A DNA stretch of 64,000 nt from an uncultured Ruminococcus sp. (GTDB lineage Bacteria; Bacillota; Clostridia; Oscillospirales; Ruminococcaceae), in the NCBI GenBank assembly GCA_947624255.1, contig CANQJO010000002.1, positions 124,001-188,000 of the forward strand. The letters are read 5' to 3'. Below, in pieces: positions 24,831-33,560 of the stretch. The translations under genes were made by a program, and so were the position numbers. Under the pieces are notes generated by a model. The model was not told the origin of the DNA, did no database searches, and saw only the letters and a program-made list of their open reading frames with translations. Numbering within the stretch: position 1 is the first letter of the stretch; the number at the start of each line of letters is the position of its first letter.

Positions 24831-25481
24831 TTATTTTTTACTTTCACTATAATTTCTGCCGCCTGCCATGTACAGAAGAGCATTACATATTGCCGCAGCA
24901 ACTGTGCTCCCTCCTTTGCGCCCTTTTGACACAATGTATGGGACACCACTTTCCATAATAAGCTCTTTTGACTGAACAACATTTACAAATCCCACAGGAA
25001 CTCCGATAATCAGCTCAGGAATGAAACTCTTTTTCTTTATATGTTCATATAATCCTATAAGAGCTGTGGGAGCATTCCCCGAAGCATATATCACGGGAGC
25101 ACCCAGCGCTGCCGCTTTATCAACAGCCGCATAAGCACGTGTCGTTCCATTATGCTGCGCACGCTCTGCCACATCATCATCAGACATAAAACACATTGCT
25201 TTACAGCCGAGTTTTTTCAGCGCAGATCTGTTTATTCCGGAAAGTGCCATATTCGTGTCGGTCACTATGACCGCACCTTTTTTTATCGCAGCAAGTGCTT
25301 TTTTTACGGCATTTTCGGAAAAGCACAGATCCTCACAATATTCAAGATCGGCAGTTGTATGTATGACACGCAAAATGACAGGAATATTTTCCTCCGGAGC
25401 AGATATCTCTCCTATTTCGGAGCGTATTATTTCAAAGCTGCGCCGTTCGATATCCTCCGGCTTTACAAATTCAAGCTCCAT
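24831..25481 (-). CDS. cbiC: Cobalt-precorrin-8 methylmutase
   Basis: 216 residues. It moves the methyl group from C11 to C12 to form cobyrinate. Recognised by the RSFEIIRSEIG opening, IHTTADLEY with the catalytic His, DTNMALSGI, and IGVPVGFVNVVQSKELIMES followed by GRKGGSTVAAAICNALL. It is the last gene of the B12 operon, its ATG overlapping the cbiP stop. The bidirectional terminator at 24628-24672 follows after 160 bases without a gene. Confidence 0.94.
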   Translation of the reverse strand: MELEFVKPEDIERRSFEIIRSEIGEISAPEENIPVILRVIHTTADLEYCEDLCFSENAVKKALAAIKKGAVIVTDTNMALSGINRSALKKLGCKAMCFMSDDDVAERAQHNGTTRAYAAVDKAAALGAPVIYASGNAPTALIGLYEHIKKKSFIPELIIGVPVGFVNVVQSKELIMESGVPYIVSKGRKGGSTVAAAICNALLYMAGGRNYSESKK

Positions 25482-26950
25482 TATATTCCCTCCTCGATAA
25501 TGCGGTAAATTTTTTCAATATCAATATTTTTCCTGATCTCATCAGCAAGGATATCAAACTGTGAATCTTTATACGCTTTTCTGTCAGTTATACCGCCCTG
25601 ATAATCCGTTCCCTTCAATGAAAAAAGTTTGCGTATTATTCTTTCGGATACCTCCGGACTGTCAAAAATACCATGCACATAACAGCCGCAGACATTCCCC
25701 TCATATGAGCCTCCGCGATCAAGGAGAAATTTTCCCTCGTTTTTTGTGATCCCCATATGTATCTCATATCCCTCAAAATGCGCACCGTTGAGGCATGAGA
25801 ATATTCCGCCGGATACAACAAATTTCCCCGATGTTCTTATCTGAGTCTTTTTGCTGTCAAAAATTGTTTCGGTTTTAAGGAGCTCCATTCCACGTATTTT
25901 TTCGCCTGATTCCATATTGTACGGATCGGATATCTCCCCTCCGAGCATCTGATATCCTCCGCATATTCCAAAAACAGGCACATTCCTTGATGCGGATCTT
26001 TTTATTGCAGCCTCCATACCGCTCTCTCTGAGCCACTTCATATCGGCGATAGTATTTTTTGTTCCGGGAATAATTATCATATCAGCAGTTTCAAGCTCAC
26101 GGTGATCGGTCATGTATTCTACGGATACACCGTTATACTGTGCAAAAACATCAAAATCGGTAAAATTCGATATTCTCGGAAGTCTTATAACGGCAATTTT
26201 TACGGCTGACGGAGCATAATTTTTATCAAGCTTTTCAGATAAACTGTCCTCGTCCTCAATATCACATTTTACATACGGCATAACGCCGAGAAACGGCTTT
26301 CCGCTGCGTTTACGAAGTATTTCAGCACCGCTTTCAAAGAGGTTTTTGTCTCCACGGAATTTATTGACTATCAGTCCTTTTACCATATCACGCTCGTCAT
26401 TTTCAAGAAGATCGAGAGTTCCGAAAAGCTGAGCGAAAACTCCTCCACGGTCGATATCGCCGACAAGTATCACGGGAGACTCTGCAATTTTTGCCATTCC
26501 CATATTTACAATATCTCCGTTTTTGAGATTAAGCTCTACCGGACTTCCCGCACCCTCGATAACTACAATATCATACTGCGAAGAAAGCCTTTTGTACGCA
26601 GATACTATTCCGGGGATAAACTCTGATTTGCGCCTGAAATATTCAGCAGCACTCATATTGCCGACGACCTTGCCGAAAGCTATTACCTGTGAACCTGAAT
26701 CCGTTACGGGTTTCAGCAGTATGGGATTCATCAAAACCGATGGTTCAACTCCTGCCGCCTCTGCCTGCATTGCCTGAGCACGCCCGATCTCACAGCCGTC
26801 CTCCGTAATATAAGAATTCAGCGCCATATTCTGAGATTTAAAGGGGGCGCATGAGTATCCGTCCTGCTTGAAAATACGGAGAAGTCCGGCAGTGATAAGG
26901 CTCTTTCCTGCGTTGGACATAGTTCCTTGTATCATTATCGGCTTACCCAT
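25481..26950 (-). CDS. cbiP: Cobyric acid synthase
   Basis: 489 residues. It amidates adenosylcobyrinate diamide at four positions using glutamine. N-terminal P-loop-like GTMSNAGKSLITAGLLRIF, the FKSQNMALNSYIT motif, VIEGAGSPVELNL, and a C-terminal class I amidotransferase domain with the nucleophile in VFGICGGYQMLGG and the His in CYVHGIFDS. Coupled to cobD upstream and cbiC downstream by overlaps. Confidence 0.95.
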   Translation of the reverse strand: MGKPIMIQGTMSNAGKSLITAGLLRIFKQDGYSCAPFKSQNMALNSYITEDGCEIGRAQAMQAEAAGVEPSVLMNPILLKPVTDSGSQVIAFGKVVGNMSAAEYFRRKSEFIPGIVSAYKRLSSQYDIVVIEGAGSPVELNLKNGDIVNMGMAKIAESPVILVGDIDRGGVFAQLFGTLDLLENDERDMVKGLIVNKFRGDKNLFESGAEILRKRSGKPFLGVMPYVKCDIEDEDSLSEKLDKNYAPSAVKIAVIRLPRISNFTDFDVFAQYNGVSVEYMTDHRELETADMIIIPGTKNTIADMKWLRESGMEAAIKRSASRNVPVFGICGGYQMLGGEISDPYNMESGEKIRGMELLKTETIFDSKKTQIRTSGKFVVSGGIFSCLNGAHFEGYEIHMGITKNEGKFLLDRGGSYEGNVCGCYVHGIFDSPEVSERIIRKLFSLKGTDYQGGITDRKAYKDSQFDILADEIRKNIDIEKIYRIIEEGI

Positions 26951-27980
26951 TGAGTATCCTCCTTATTGCTTCGATCAGGCGAATATTTTCCCCGTGAGTC
27001 CTTACTGCAATTCTGAAATAGTTCTCTCCGAGACCGCTGTAGCCGGCGCAGCTCCTGATGAGTATTTTTTCCCTGAGCAGCATTTCATAGAGCGGATATC
27101 TGCTTTTGAATAATATGAAATTTGCCTCAGAGGGATATACTCTGAAACCGAAAGAGGCAAGCTCACCGGAAAGATACTCCCTTTCTTCAGCGATCAGTTT
27201 CACAGCACCGGATATAGCTGCTGATTTATTGAACGCAGCAATTCCGGCAGCCTGGGCAGGTGCAGAAACGCTCCAGAATTGACCGGAGTTTCTGATTTTT
27301 TCAGCAGTCTCTGAGCTTCCGAACAGCCCGTAGCCGAGCCTTAGCCCCGGTATTGCAAATATTTTTGTGAACGCTTTTAAGATGATGATATTCTCATTCA
27401 TAAAATTTTTCATTGTATAAAGCTGAGAGTTTTCCGCAAAATCAAGGAAACATTCATCACTGATAAGAATTATATTTTTTTTAAGGCATTGTTCTGCAAC
27501 TTTTTTCATAAGCTGCGGACAGATGAGCGCTCCCGTGGGATTATTCGGAGTACAGATAAAAGCGATATCAATGTCTGCTTCAAGCTCATCGAGAAAAGGC
27601 TCCGTCATGAAAAAATCGTTTTCTTCAAGCAGAAAATGCTCATGTATCTCACAGCCGGTCTCAATAAGAGCTTTTTTATACTCTCCGAAAGACGGAGCGC
27701 AAATAACAGCTTTATGAGGTCTTAAAGCCTGAACGATGCGATAGATAATGTCTGATGCTCCATTGCCGCAGACTATATTTTCAGCAGCGATATCCTCATA
27801 TTTTGAAAGCCTTTTACAAAGTTCCCGACAGTATGGATCGGGGTATTCTCCCCACTTATCTGCCGATGAGATGACCGCCGCTCTTATATTATCGGGAATC
27901 CCCAAAGGATTTATATTAGCTGAAAAATCAAGCTCTGTTTCAAGCATTTCATAATTTCCGCCGTGCAATTGATAATTCAT
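26943..27980 (-). CDS. cobD: L-threonine-O-3-phosphate decarboxylase
   Basis: 345 residues, a PLP-dependent class I/II aminotransferase fold. It makes (R)-1-amino-2-propanol phosphate for the nucleotide loop. Seen are HGGNYEMLETELDFSANINPLG, NGASDIIYRIVQ, CTPNNPTG, the PLP-Lys in LKAFTKIFAIPGLRLGYG, and the C-terminal Arg in FRIAVRTHGEN. It overlaps cbiP and cbiB. Plain aminotransferase is the alternative, but the B12 context decides. Confidence 0.93.
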   Translation of the reverse strand: MNYQLHGGNYEMLETELDFSANINPLGIPDNIRAAVISSADKWGEYPDPYCRELCKRLSKYEDIAAENIVCGNGASDIIYRIVQALRPHKAVICAPSFGEYKKALIETGCEIHEHFLLEENDFFMTEPFLDELEADIDIAFICTPNNPTGALICPQLMKKVAEQCLKKNIILISDECFLDFAENSQLYTMKNFMNENIIILKAFTKIFAIPGLRLGYGLFGSSETAEKIRNSGQFWSVSAPAQAAGIAAFNKSAAISGAVKLIAEEREYLSGELASFGFRVYPSEANFILFKSRYPLYEMLLREKILIRSCAGYSGLGENYFRIAVRTHGENIRLIEAIRRILNG

Positions 27981-28948
27981 ATGAAAAATCCTCCATACAA
28001 TACAGCTCTCAGCACAGCGCAGATGATAAGAGTCACAAGCGATGTGCCATACATAAGACGGTCAGAGCGGCGGATATCTTCATTTTCGATCGTTCGCAGA
28101 TCATCACCGATGTACTCTTTTTTTACGAGCTTGCCGAAATAATACGCATCGCCGGCAAGTCTGATACGCAATGCACCTGCGCACACAGACTCACATTGTG
28201 CAGAATTCGGACTTGCGTGTTTTCGCCTGTCACGCCGCCATATTCTTAACGCATTTTTTCCGTCAAGCCCGACAATGCAGGATACCGCTATCATCACGAC
28301 AGCCGTTATCCTTGAGGGAATATAATTCAGAACATCGTCAAGCTTTGCCGCAAAGCAGCCTATTTCTCTGTATTTTTCGTCCTTGTATCCGATCATTGAA
28401 TCAAGTGTATTTGCAGCCTTATAAAAAAATCCCAACGGCGCACCGCCCAATGCAGAATACATCATAGGAGCTGTTACTCCGTCAGAAGTATTTTCAGCGA
28501 CAGTTTCAACGGCAGCTCTTATTATCCCGTTTTCATCAAGAGAGTCCGTATCTCTGCCCACTATCATTGAAACAGCCTGTCTTGCTCCCGGTATATCATT
28601 TTCAGAGATTTTTTTATAGACCTTAATGCTCTCGGATCTCAGAGACTTTGCCGCAAAAAGATAAAAGCACATTACCGATTCGGCAGCAGCTCCGAGCAGG
28701 ACATTTATCCTATAAAAAACAATAAGTATACAAAGCGGTAAGACTGACGATAATATCAATACAACTGCTGAAAGAAATATTCCGCCGTGAAAGAGCTTAT
28801 CCGAAAATTTTTTGCGCACAAATGATTCAAGCCGCATTATCAGCCGCCCTATAAGGCGAACAGGATGAGGAAGTCTGTATGGATCACCGATCAGCGAATC
28901 AAGAATAGCTCCGACGATCAGCGGCATCACAGCAATTATGTAATTCAT
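27977..28948 (-). CDS. cbiB: Adenosylcobinamide-phosphate synthase
   Basis: 323 residues, an integral membrane protein with several membrane segments. It attaches aminopropanol (phosphate) to adenosylcobyric acid. Typical stretches are ILDSLIGDPYRLPHPVRLIGRLI, VAENTSDGVTAPMMYSALGGAPLGFFYKAANTLDSMIGYK and HASPNSAQCESVCAGAL in pieces. Four-base overlaps with cobC upstream and cobD downstream. Confidence 0.95.
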   Translation of the reverse strand: MNYIIAVMPLIVGAILDSLIGDPYRLPHPVRLIGRLIMRLESFVRKKFSDKLFHGGIFLSAVVLILSSVLPLCILIVFYRINVLLGAAAESVMCFYLFAAKSLRSESIKVYKKISENDIPGARQAVSMIVGRDTDSLDENGIIRAAVETVAENTSDGVTAPMMYSALGGAPLGFFYKAANTLDSMIGYKDEKYREIGCFAAKLDDVLNYIPSRITAVVMIAVSCIVGLDGKNALRIWRRDRRKHASPNSAQCESVCAGALRIRLAGDAYYFGKLVKKEYIGDDLRTIENEDIRRSDRLMYGTSLVTLIICAVLRAVLYGGFFI

Positions 28949-29505
28949 ATCTTCTCCGTTATTATAATTTTTTTTCCGTCGAAAACGGTATCATATCCGT
29001 GACCGTTTTCAGTATGCCGGTCGTAAAAGCTGCGTTTAGGCACAGCATAATGCTCCATAACAGCCATTATCGTTCCGCCGTGAACAATGAATACTGCGTC
29101 TCCGGAACAGCCGCATATTTCCACGGCTTTGCGGAATCCCTCAACACACCGCTTTTTGAATCCGTCAGGTGTTTCTCCTCCCGGAAAAGCTTTTTCTCCG
29201 CCGCTGTCTATAAAGCTCTGATAATCAGCATCACCCGAAAGCTCGATGTAATTTTTTCCCTCAAATCTGCCGAAATCACATTCACGAAGCTCGTTTATAA
29301 CAATGGGTGGACACTCCGGAAAAAGTATCTCTGCCGTTTGTATGCAGCGGATCATAGGGCTTGAAAAAAGCATACCGGTGCAGGTTATTTTTATTTTTTC
29401 AAGCTCATTTATTCCCTCGCTGCATAGAGGTTCATCTGTGCTGCCGATATATCTTTTTTCAAGATTCCCCGATGTTTTTCCGTGACGAATAAATTTTATC
29501 CTCAT
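28945..29505 (-). CDS. cobC: Alpha-ribazole phosphatase, histidine phosphatase family
   Basis: 186 residues. Catalytic FIRHGKTSGN at the N terminus with the phospho-His, then SPMIRCIQTAEIL, the ECDFGRFEGK signature and IVHGGTIMAVME with the second His. It removes phosphate from alpha-ribazole phosphate or adenosylcobalamin phosphate. Its first 47 bases overlap the end of the upstream short cobU-like gene in another frame, which is unusual. Confidence 0.9.
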   Translation of the reverse strand: MRIKFIRHGKTSGNLEKRYIGSTDEPLCSEGINELEKIKITCTGMLFSSPMIRCIQTAEILFPECPPIVINELRECDFGRFEGKNYIELSGDADYQSFIDSGGEKAFPGGETPDGFKKRCVEGFRKAVEICGCSGDAVFIVHGGTIMAVMEHYAVPKRSFYDRHTENGHGYDTVFDGKKIIITEKI

Positions 29506-29893
29506 TGATCTCTCCCTTGATAACAGTCATAATTCCACAGCAAACTCTTATAACGAGATCACTGTTTTCTGCTATTATGCAGCCCGATCTTCCCGTAAGC
29601 TCACGATAAATGCGTTCATTTTTTTCTATGGGAATTATTCCGCAGCCGATCTCATCCATTATAATTACTGCCTCCGGATTTTCACTGCAAAGCTTCTGCG
29701 TAAATTCAACCGGATCAATATTATTATTCATAATTCTTCGGATAAGCTCGTGGTAATTTTTTATACATACGGCAGAATAACACTCTTCTATGGAGCAAAC
29801 AGCTCCGTTGATGATATCATCAGCTCTGAGAGAAAAAATTTTTTCAGCGATACGGGTTTTCCCCTGAAAAGCTCCTCCAACTATCATTTTCAT
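29459..29893 (-). CDS. Short CobU-like protein, second copy
   Basis: 144 residues against about 180 for CobU. It keeps a P-loop (MIVGGAFQGKTRIAEKIF) and a C-terminal half very like CobU (DEIGCGIIPIEKNERIYRELTGRSGCIIAENSD in shorter pieces), but the middle region that carries the guanylylated His in CobU is missing or changed. A full CobU lies two genes upstream. It may be a kinase-only or regulatory version. Its 3' end overlaps cobC by 47 bases and it overlaps cobS by four. Confidence 0.75.
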   Translation of the reverse strand: MKMIVGGAFQGKTRIAEKIFSLRADDIINGAVCSIEECYSAVCIKNYHELIRRIMNNNIDPVEFTQKLCSENPEAVIIMDEIGCGIIPIEKNERIYRELTGRSGCIIAENSDLVIRVCCGIMTVIKGEINEDKIYSSRKNIGES

Positions 29894-30660
29894 AAATAAG
29901 TCTCCTGTATAAGTTCTGAGATAACAAGAACAGCCGGGATAATTATTTCACACATCTGCAAAAACCAACCGGATAGATCTCCGGTAACACCGCCAAAATT
30001 CTTGTATGAAAAATGCCGGTAATACAGCAGAAAAATTGCACACGCTATAACTGCGCAAGCTCCGGGACCGGGAGCTGAGATCATCATTCCGGCTGAGGAG
30101 AGAATAAATATTGCCGCAAGAGTTATCAGCGTTATGCCTTTGTGCGCCGGTCTGATGAGATCCTGAAGTGAGCCGTCTTTTTTTGCGCATCTGAAAGTAA
30201 CTGCCGTAATACCGCTGAGACATCTTGACATAACAAATCCGAATGATGCCGCTATCACCTGACCGATTTCGGTGATCTGTGAGAAAACTGCTGTCTGCAC
30301 AATAAGATATACAGAAACATTTATTGCGGCAAAAGCTCCGATATGTGCATCGCTCATTATTTTCAGCTTTTTTGATCTGTCGCCCCAAGATGCTCTTGCA
30401 TCACAAACGTCACAAAATCCGTCAAGATGTATCCCTCCAGTTATCATAACGGGAATGAGCATCGAGCCTGCTCCGGAAAGTATCGGGGAGGCATTTATCT
30501 CGTGGCAGAAGAGATTCCACAAAACAAAAAGCAGTGCTGTCACCGCTCCCACAAGAGGGAAAAAGCAAAGTGAAAATCGTCTGTTTTCTTCTTTCCATTC
30601 GACTTTGGGAACAGGTATTTTTGAATACATCAGAAAGGCAGAGCGCATTGATCTCAGCAT
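29890..30660 (-). CDS. cobS: Adenosylcobinamide-GDP ribazoletransferase
   Basis: 256 residues, a multi-pass membrane enzyme that joins adenosylcobinamide-GDP and alpha-ribazole (phosphate). Motifs are FLMYSKIPVP, FFPLVGAVTALLFV, ITGGIHLDGFCDVCDARAS with metal-binding Asp residues, and SDAHIGAFAAINVSVYL. The ATG at 30660 with an AAAGGAG site is chosen over the ORF start at 30702. It overlaps cobU by seven bases. Confidence 0.94.
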   Translation of the reverse strand: MLRSMRSAFLMYSKIPVPKVEWKEENRRFSLCFFPLVGAVTALLFVLWNLFCHEINASPILSGAGSMLIPVMITGGIHLDGFCDVCDARASWGDRSKKLKIMSDAHIGAFAAINVSVYLIVQTAVFSQITEIGQVIAASFGFVMSRCLSGITAVTFRCAKKDGSLQDLIRPAHKGITLITLAAIFILSSAGMMISAPGPGACAVIACAIFLLYYRHFSYKNFGGVTGDLSGWFLQMCEIIIPAVLVISELIQETYL

Positions 30661-31178
30661 AAAACCTCTCCTTTCAGCGCAACCGGGATACCATAAACAC
30701 ACTCGATAACATTATCTGCAATAGCTGCAAGCTGCCTGTTAATCTCTCCGAGGACAGAAATATATTTTTGTGTACCGCTTTCGTAGCTGATGCCGTCACT
30801 GCCTGTTTCGTTTGTAACGATTATAAGCTCCGAGGCGATCTTTTTCAGATGTATAACTCCCGTAATTATTTTTTCAGTGGGATCGCATACCGCTCCATCT
30901 GTGAACATCTCATTAGCGCAGAGATTTCCCATACACTCTAAAAGAATACTGCAGTCCGCCGGCAACGAGATCCTGTGAATATCGGTATACTGCTCCACTG
31001 TTTCAAAGCCTTTGCCGGAGCGCATTTTTCTATGACGGATAATTGCATCAGCGGCTTCATCTCCGTATGGACGCATTGTGGCTATGTATATTTTTTTCCC
31101 CGTGAAGGTATCCGGTATTTTTTCTGCATAGCGTGACTTGCCTGATTTTGAACCGCCTGTTATAAGAGTCATCATCAA
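30654..31178 (-). CDS. cobU: Adenosylcobinamide kinase / guanylyltransferase
   Basis: 174 residues. P-loop in LITGGSKSGKSRYAEKI, IATMRPYGDEAADAIIRHRKMR with the His expected to carry GMP, LLECMGNLCANEMF, and IIVTNETGSDGIS. It phosphorylates adenosylcobinamide and then transfers GMP. The C-terminal section YESGTQKYISVLGEINRQLA keeps the family pattern. Overlaps cobT by four bases. Confidence 0.93.
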   Translation of the reverse strand: MMMTLITGGSKSGKSRYAEKIPDTFTGKKIYIATMRPYGDEAADAIIRHRKMRSGKGFETVEQYTDIHRISLPADCSILLECMGNLCANEMFTDGAVCDPTEKIITGVIHLKKIASELIIVTNETGSDGISYESGTQKYISVLGEINRQLAAIADNVIECVYGIPVALKGEVLC

Positions 31179-32221
31179 AGCTCCACATACCTTTCTATTC
31201 CTGTTTCCTCAAATCTGTGAGAATTTCTATATACCGCAAGCGCACCGTCCAGAAGAGGCAGGAGCATTATACCGCCTGTCCCTTCTCCCAATCTGAGACC
31301 GGCATTGATCGGCGCACAAAGTCCTATTTTATCAAGAAGAGCCTTTCCTGCCGGCTCGCCGGAAATATGCCCTGCAAGCATATACTCCCGGCACAGCGGC
31401 TCAATGAGACAGGCAATATTTGCTGCCGCCGCCGAAATGATCCCGTCGATCACAACAGGTATGCCGTACACAGCTCCTCCGAGAAAAACTCCTGCCATAC
31501 CTGCAATATCGAATCCGCCGATCTTAGCAAGCATTCCGACAGGATCACCGATATCCGGAGCGTTTATCTCTATCGCCTGCTTTACGGCAGCAGTTTTGCG
31601 AGCAAGACCTTCATCGGAAAGTCCTGCACCTCTCCCTGTGACAGCCTCAGCAGGCAAATCAAGCAGAACAGCCGAGATCGCTGCTGCCGTTGTTGTATTT
31701 CCGATACCCATTTCACCCGTGACGATGATTTTTGTGCCGCCGGTTCTGAGCTCCTTGACTATATCCATTCCGACTGAAACAGCCCTTTCCGCTTCGTTCA
31801 GTGTCATTGCCGCTCCCTTGGCGATATTTGCTGTTCCATGAGCTATTTTTCTGTCAAGGAGCGCAGGGCAGTCGATCTCGCCGTTTATCCCTATATCCAC
31901 AGCCAGAACTTTTGCATCAAAGGTTTCCGCAAGCAGATCGATATTTGATCTCCCGCAAGCTATTGCTTCGGACGAAAGCTTTGTGACATAACTGCCGATC
32001 TGCGTAACGCCTTCAGCCACAACACCATTATCGGCACACATCACTACGACCGTCCGACGTGATATATCGACATCTGTTGTTTTCTGAACTGCTGCAATTT
32101 TGCATATGGATTCTTCAAGAAGCCCCAAGCTGCCCAGTGGTTTGGCGATGCTGTCCCATTGATTTTTTGCCGCCTTGAAAAAATTTTTATCCGTCGGTCC
32201 GATCAAACTGATCCTTTTCAT
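31175..32221 (-). CDS. cobT: Nicotinate-nucleotide-dimethylbenzimidazole phosphoribosyltransferase
   Basis: 348 residues. It makes alpha-ribazole phosphate from the lower base. Recognised by the QWDSIAKPLGSLGLLEE motif, VVMCADNGVVAEGVTQ, GEMGIGNTTTAAAI, TGRGAGLSD and the C-terminal LRLGEGTGGIMLLPLLDGAL with the catalytic Glu. The ATG at 32221 with GGAGG five bases before it is chosen; the ORF extension to 32452 lies inside cbiA. It overlaps the cbiA end by 35 bases. Confidence 0.95.
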   Translation of the reverse strand: MKRISLIGPTDKNFFKAAKNQWDSIAKPLGSLGLLEESICKIAAVQKTTDVDISRRTVVVMCADNGVVAEGVTQIGSYVTKLSSEAIACGRSNIDLLAETFDAKVLAVDIGINGEIDCPALLDRKIAHGTANIAKGAAMTLNEAERAVSVGMDIVKELRTGGTKIIVTGEMGIGNTTTAAAISAVLLDLPAEAVTGRGAGLSDEGLARKTAAVKQAIEINAPDIGDPVGMLAKIGGFDIAGMAGVFLGGAVYGIPVVIDGIISAAAANIACLIEPLCREYMLAGHISGEPAGKALLDKIGLCAPINAGLRLGEGTGGIMLLPLLDGALAVYRNSHRFEETGIERYVEL

Positions 32222-33560
32222 TTTTTCCTCCATATTTAACACAGGCTTCTGCAAATCTGACAGCAATATCCATATCAGAATAAAAATACAGGTGCGGAAA
32301 CCCCGCATACATCTTGTCTGTGCATATGCAGCATTCCCACGATGCTCCGCCGAGTTTTTGTGCCTTAAAATCACTGCCGCACACCGAACTCTCCCAGTAG
32401 TGGAACTCATGAGCGGAGATCTCTTTTTCCGCTTTGCATAACAAATTGTCATGCTTTGCCGTGAGTTTTACATAACCAAATCTTTGCAATTTTTCCGTTT
32501 TGTAAGAAATTCCGTCGATAACACCTGCCATTGGAAATTTTTTTCCCTTGTCGTTTTCCAATTCCCTGTGGAGATACATAGATCCTCCGCACTCAGCTAT
32601 GACAGGAATTCCGTCTGATATGCGCATTTTTACGGAAGAGAGCATCTCTTTATTTTGTGAAAGCTCCTCTGCGTAAAGCTCAGGATATCCTCCGCAGAAA
32701 ATAACTCCGTCAGCATTATCGGGAATTTTTTTATCATTCAACGGCGAGAAAAATTCAACACGGCAGCCGATCTCTGTCAGAGCGTTTATATTATCGGGAT
32801 ATAAAAAACAAAATGCTTTGTCGTAAGAAATCGCTATAACAGGAGGTTCGCTGCATGAGAGCTTCTTGAAAACCGGAGCTGCGTAACTGACCGGACTTCG
32901 CTCTGATACGGACATGATCCTGTCAAGATCAATGAATTTTTCTGCAAGTCCGCCAAGCTGAGAGACCCGCATTTTCAGATCGCATATTTCTCCGGCAGTG
33001 ACAAGTCCGAGATGACGGCTTTTTATGGACATTTTATTCGCAGGGAAATATCCGAAAAAAATTACTCCCATTTCTTGACAAAGCTCCCTTGCGAGATCAA
33101 CAAGCTTCTCCGGGAGGCGGTTGAAAATGAATCCGCATATTCTGTTCGGAACTTTATACGTCAGAAAACCTTTCATCACAGCACCCAAGGAATCGCTCAT
33201 TCCCTTGCAATCTATAACAATTATCACGGAGGTTTTCACTTTTTCGGATAATGAATAAGCCGAGCCGCCGGAGGAAAAGCCGTCATAGAATCCCATAACG
33301 CCCTCAATAACGGAGATATCCGCATCAGCACTGTTTTTGCAGAGAAGGTGATTTACGGTATCATCATCGCAGAAAAAAGCATCAAGATTATACGAGCTGA
33401 CACCTATTATTTCTTTGTGGAACATCGGATCAATGTAATCAGGTCCGCATTTGAACGCTGCCGCTCTCACGCCACGCTTTTTAAATGCGGCAAGAATACC
33501 GCAGGTGATCGTTGTTTTTCCGCAGCCGCTCCCTGTTCCTGCTATCATGATAGTTTTCAT
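32187..33560 (-). CDS. cbiA: Cobyrinate a,c-diamide synthase
   Basis: 457 residues. ATP- and glutamine-dependent amidation of the a and c side chains. N-terminal IAGTGSGCGKTTITCGIL, FKCGPDYIDPMFH, SVIEGVMGFYDG and a C-terminal amidotransferase domain with the nucleophilic Cys in PVIAECGGSMYL and the His in ISAHEFHYWES. Overlaps cbiET by four bases. Confidence 0.95.
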   Translation of the reverse strand: MKTIMIAGTGSGCGKTTITCGILAAFKKRGVRAAAFKCGPDYIDPMFHKEIIGVSSYNLDAFFCDDDTVNHLLCKNSADADISVIEGVMGFYDGFSSGGSAYSLSEKVKTSVIIVIDCKGMSDSLGAVMKGFLTYKVPNRICGFIFNRLPEKLVDLARELCQEMGVIFFGYFPANKMSIKSRHLGLVTAGEICDLKMRVSQLGGLAEKFIDLDRIMSVSERSPVSYAAPVFKKLSCSEPPVIAISYDKAFCFLYPDNINALTEIGCRVEFFSPLNDKKIPDNADGVIFCGGYPELYAEELSQNKEMLSSVKMRISDGIPVIAECGGSMYLHRELENDKGKKFPMAGVIDGISYKTEKLQRFGYVKLTAKHDNLLCKAEKEISAHEFHYWESSVCGSDFKAQKLGGASWECCICTDKMYAGFPHLYFYSDMDIAVRFAEACVKYGGKNEKDQFDRTDG

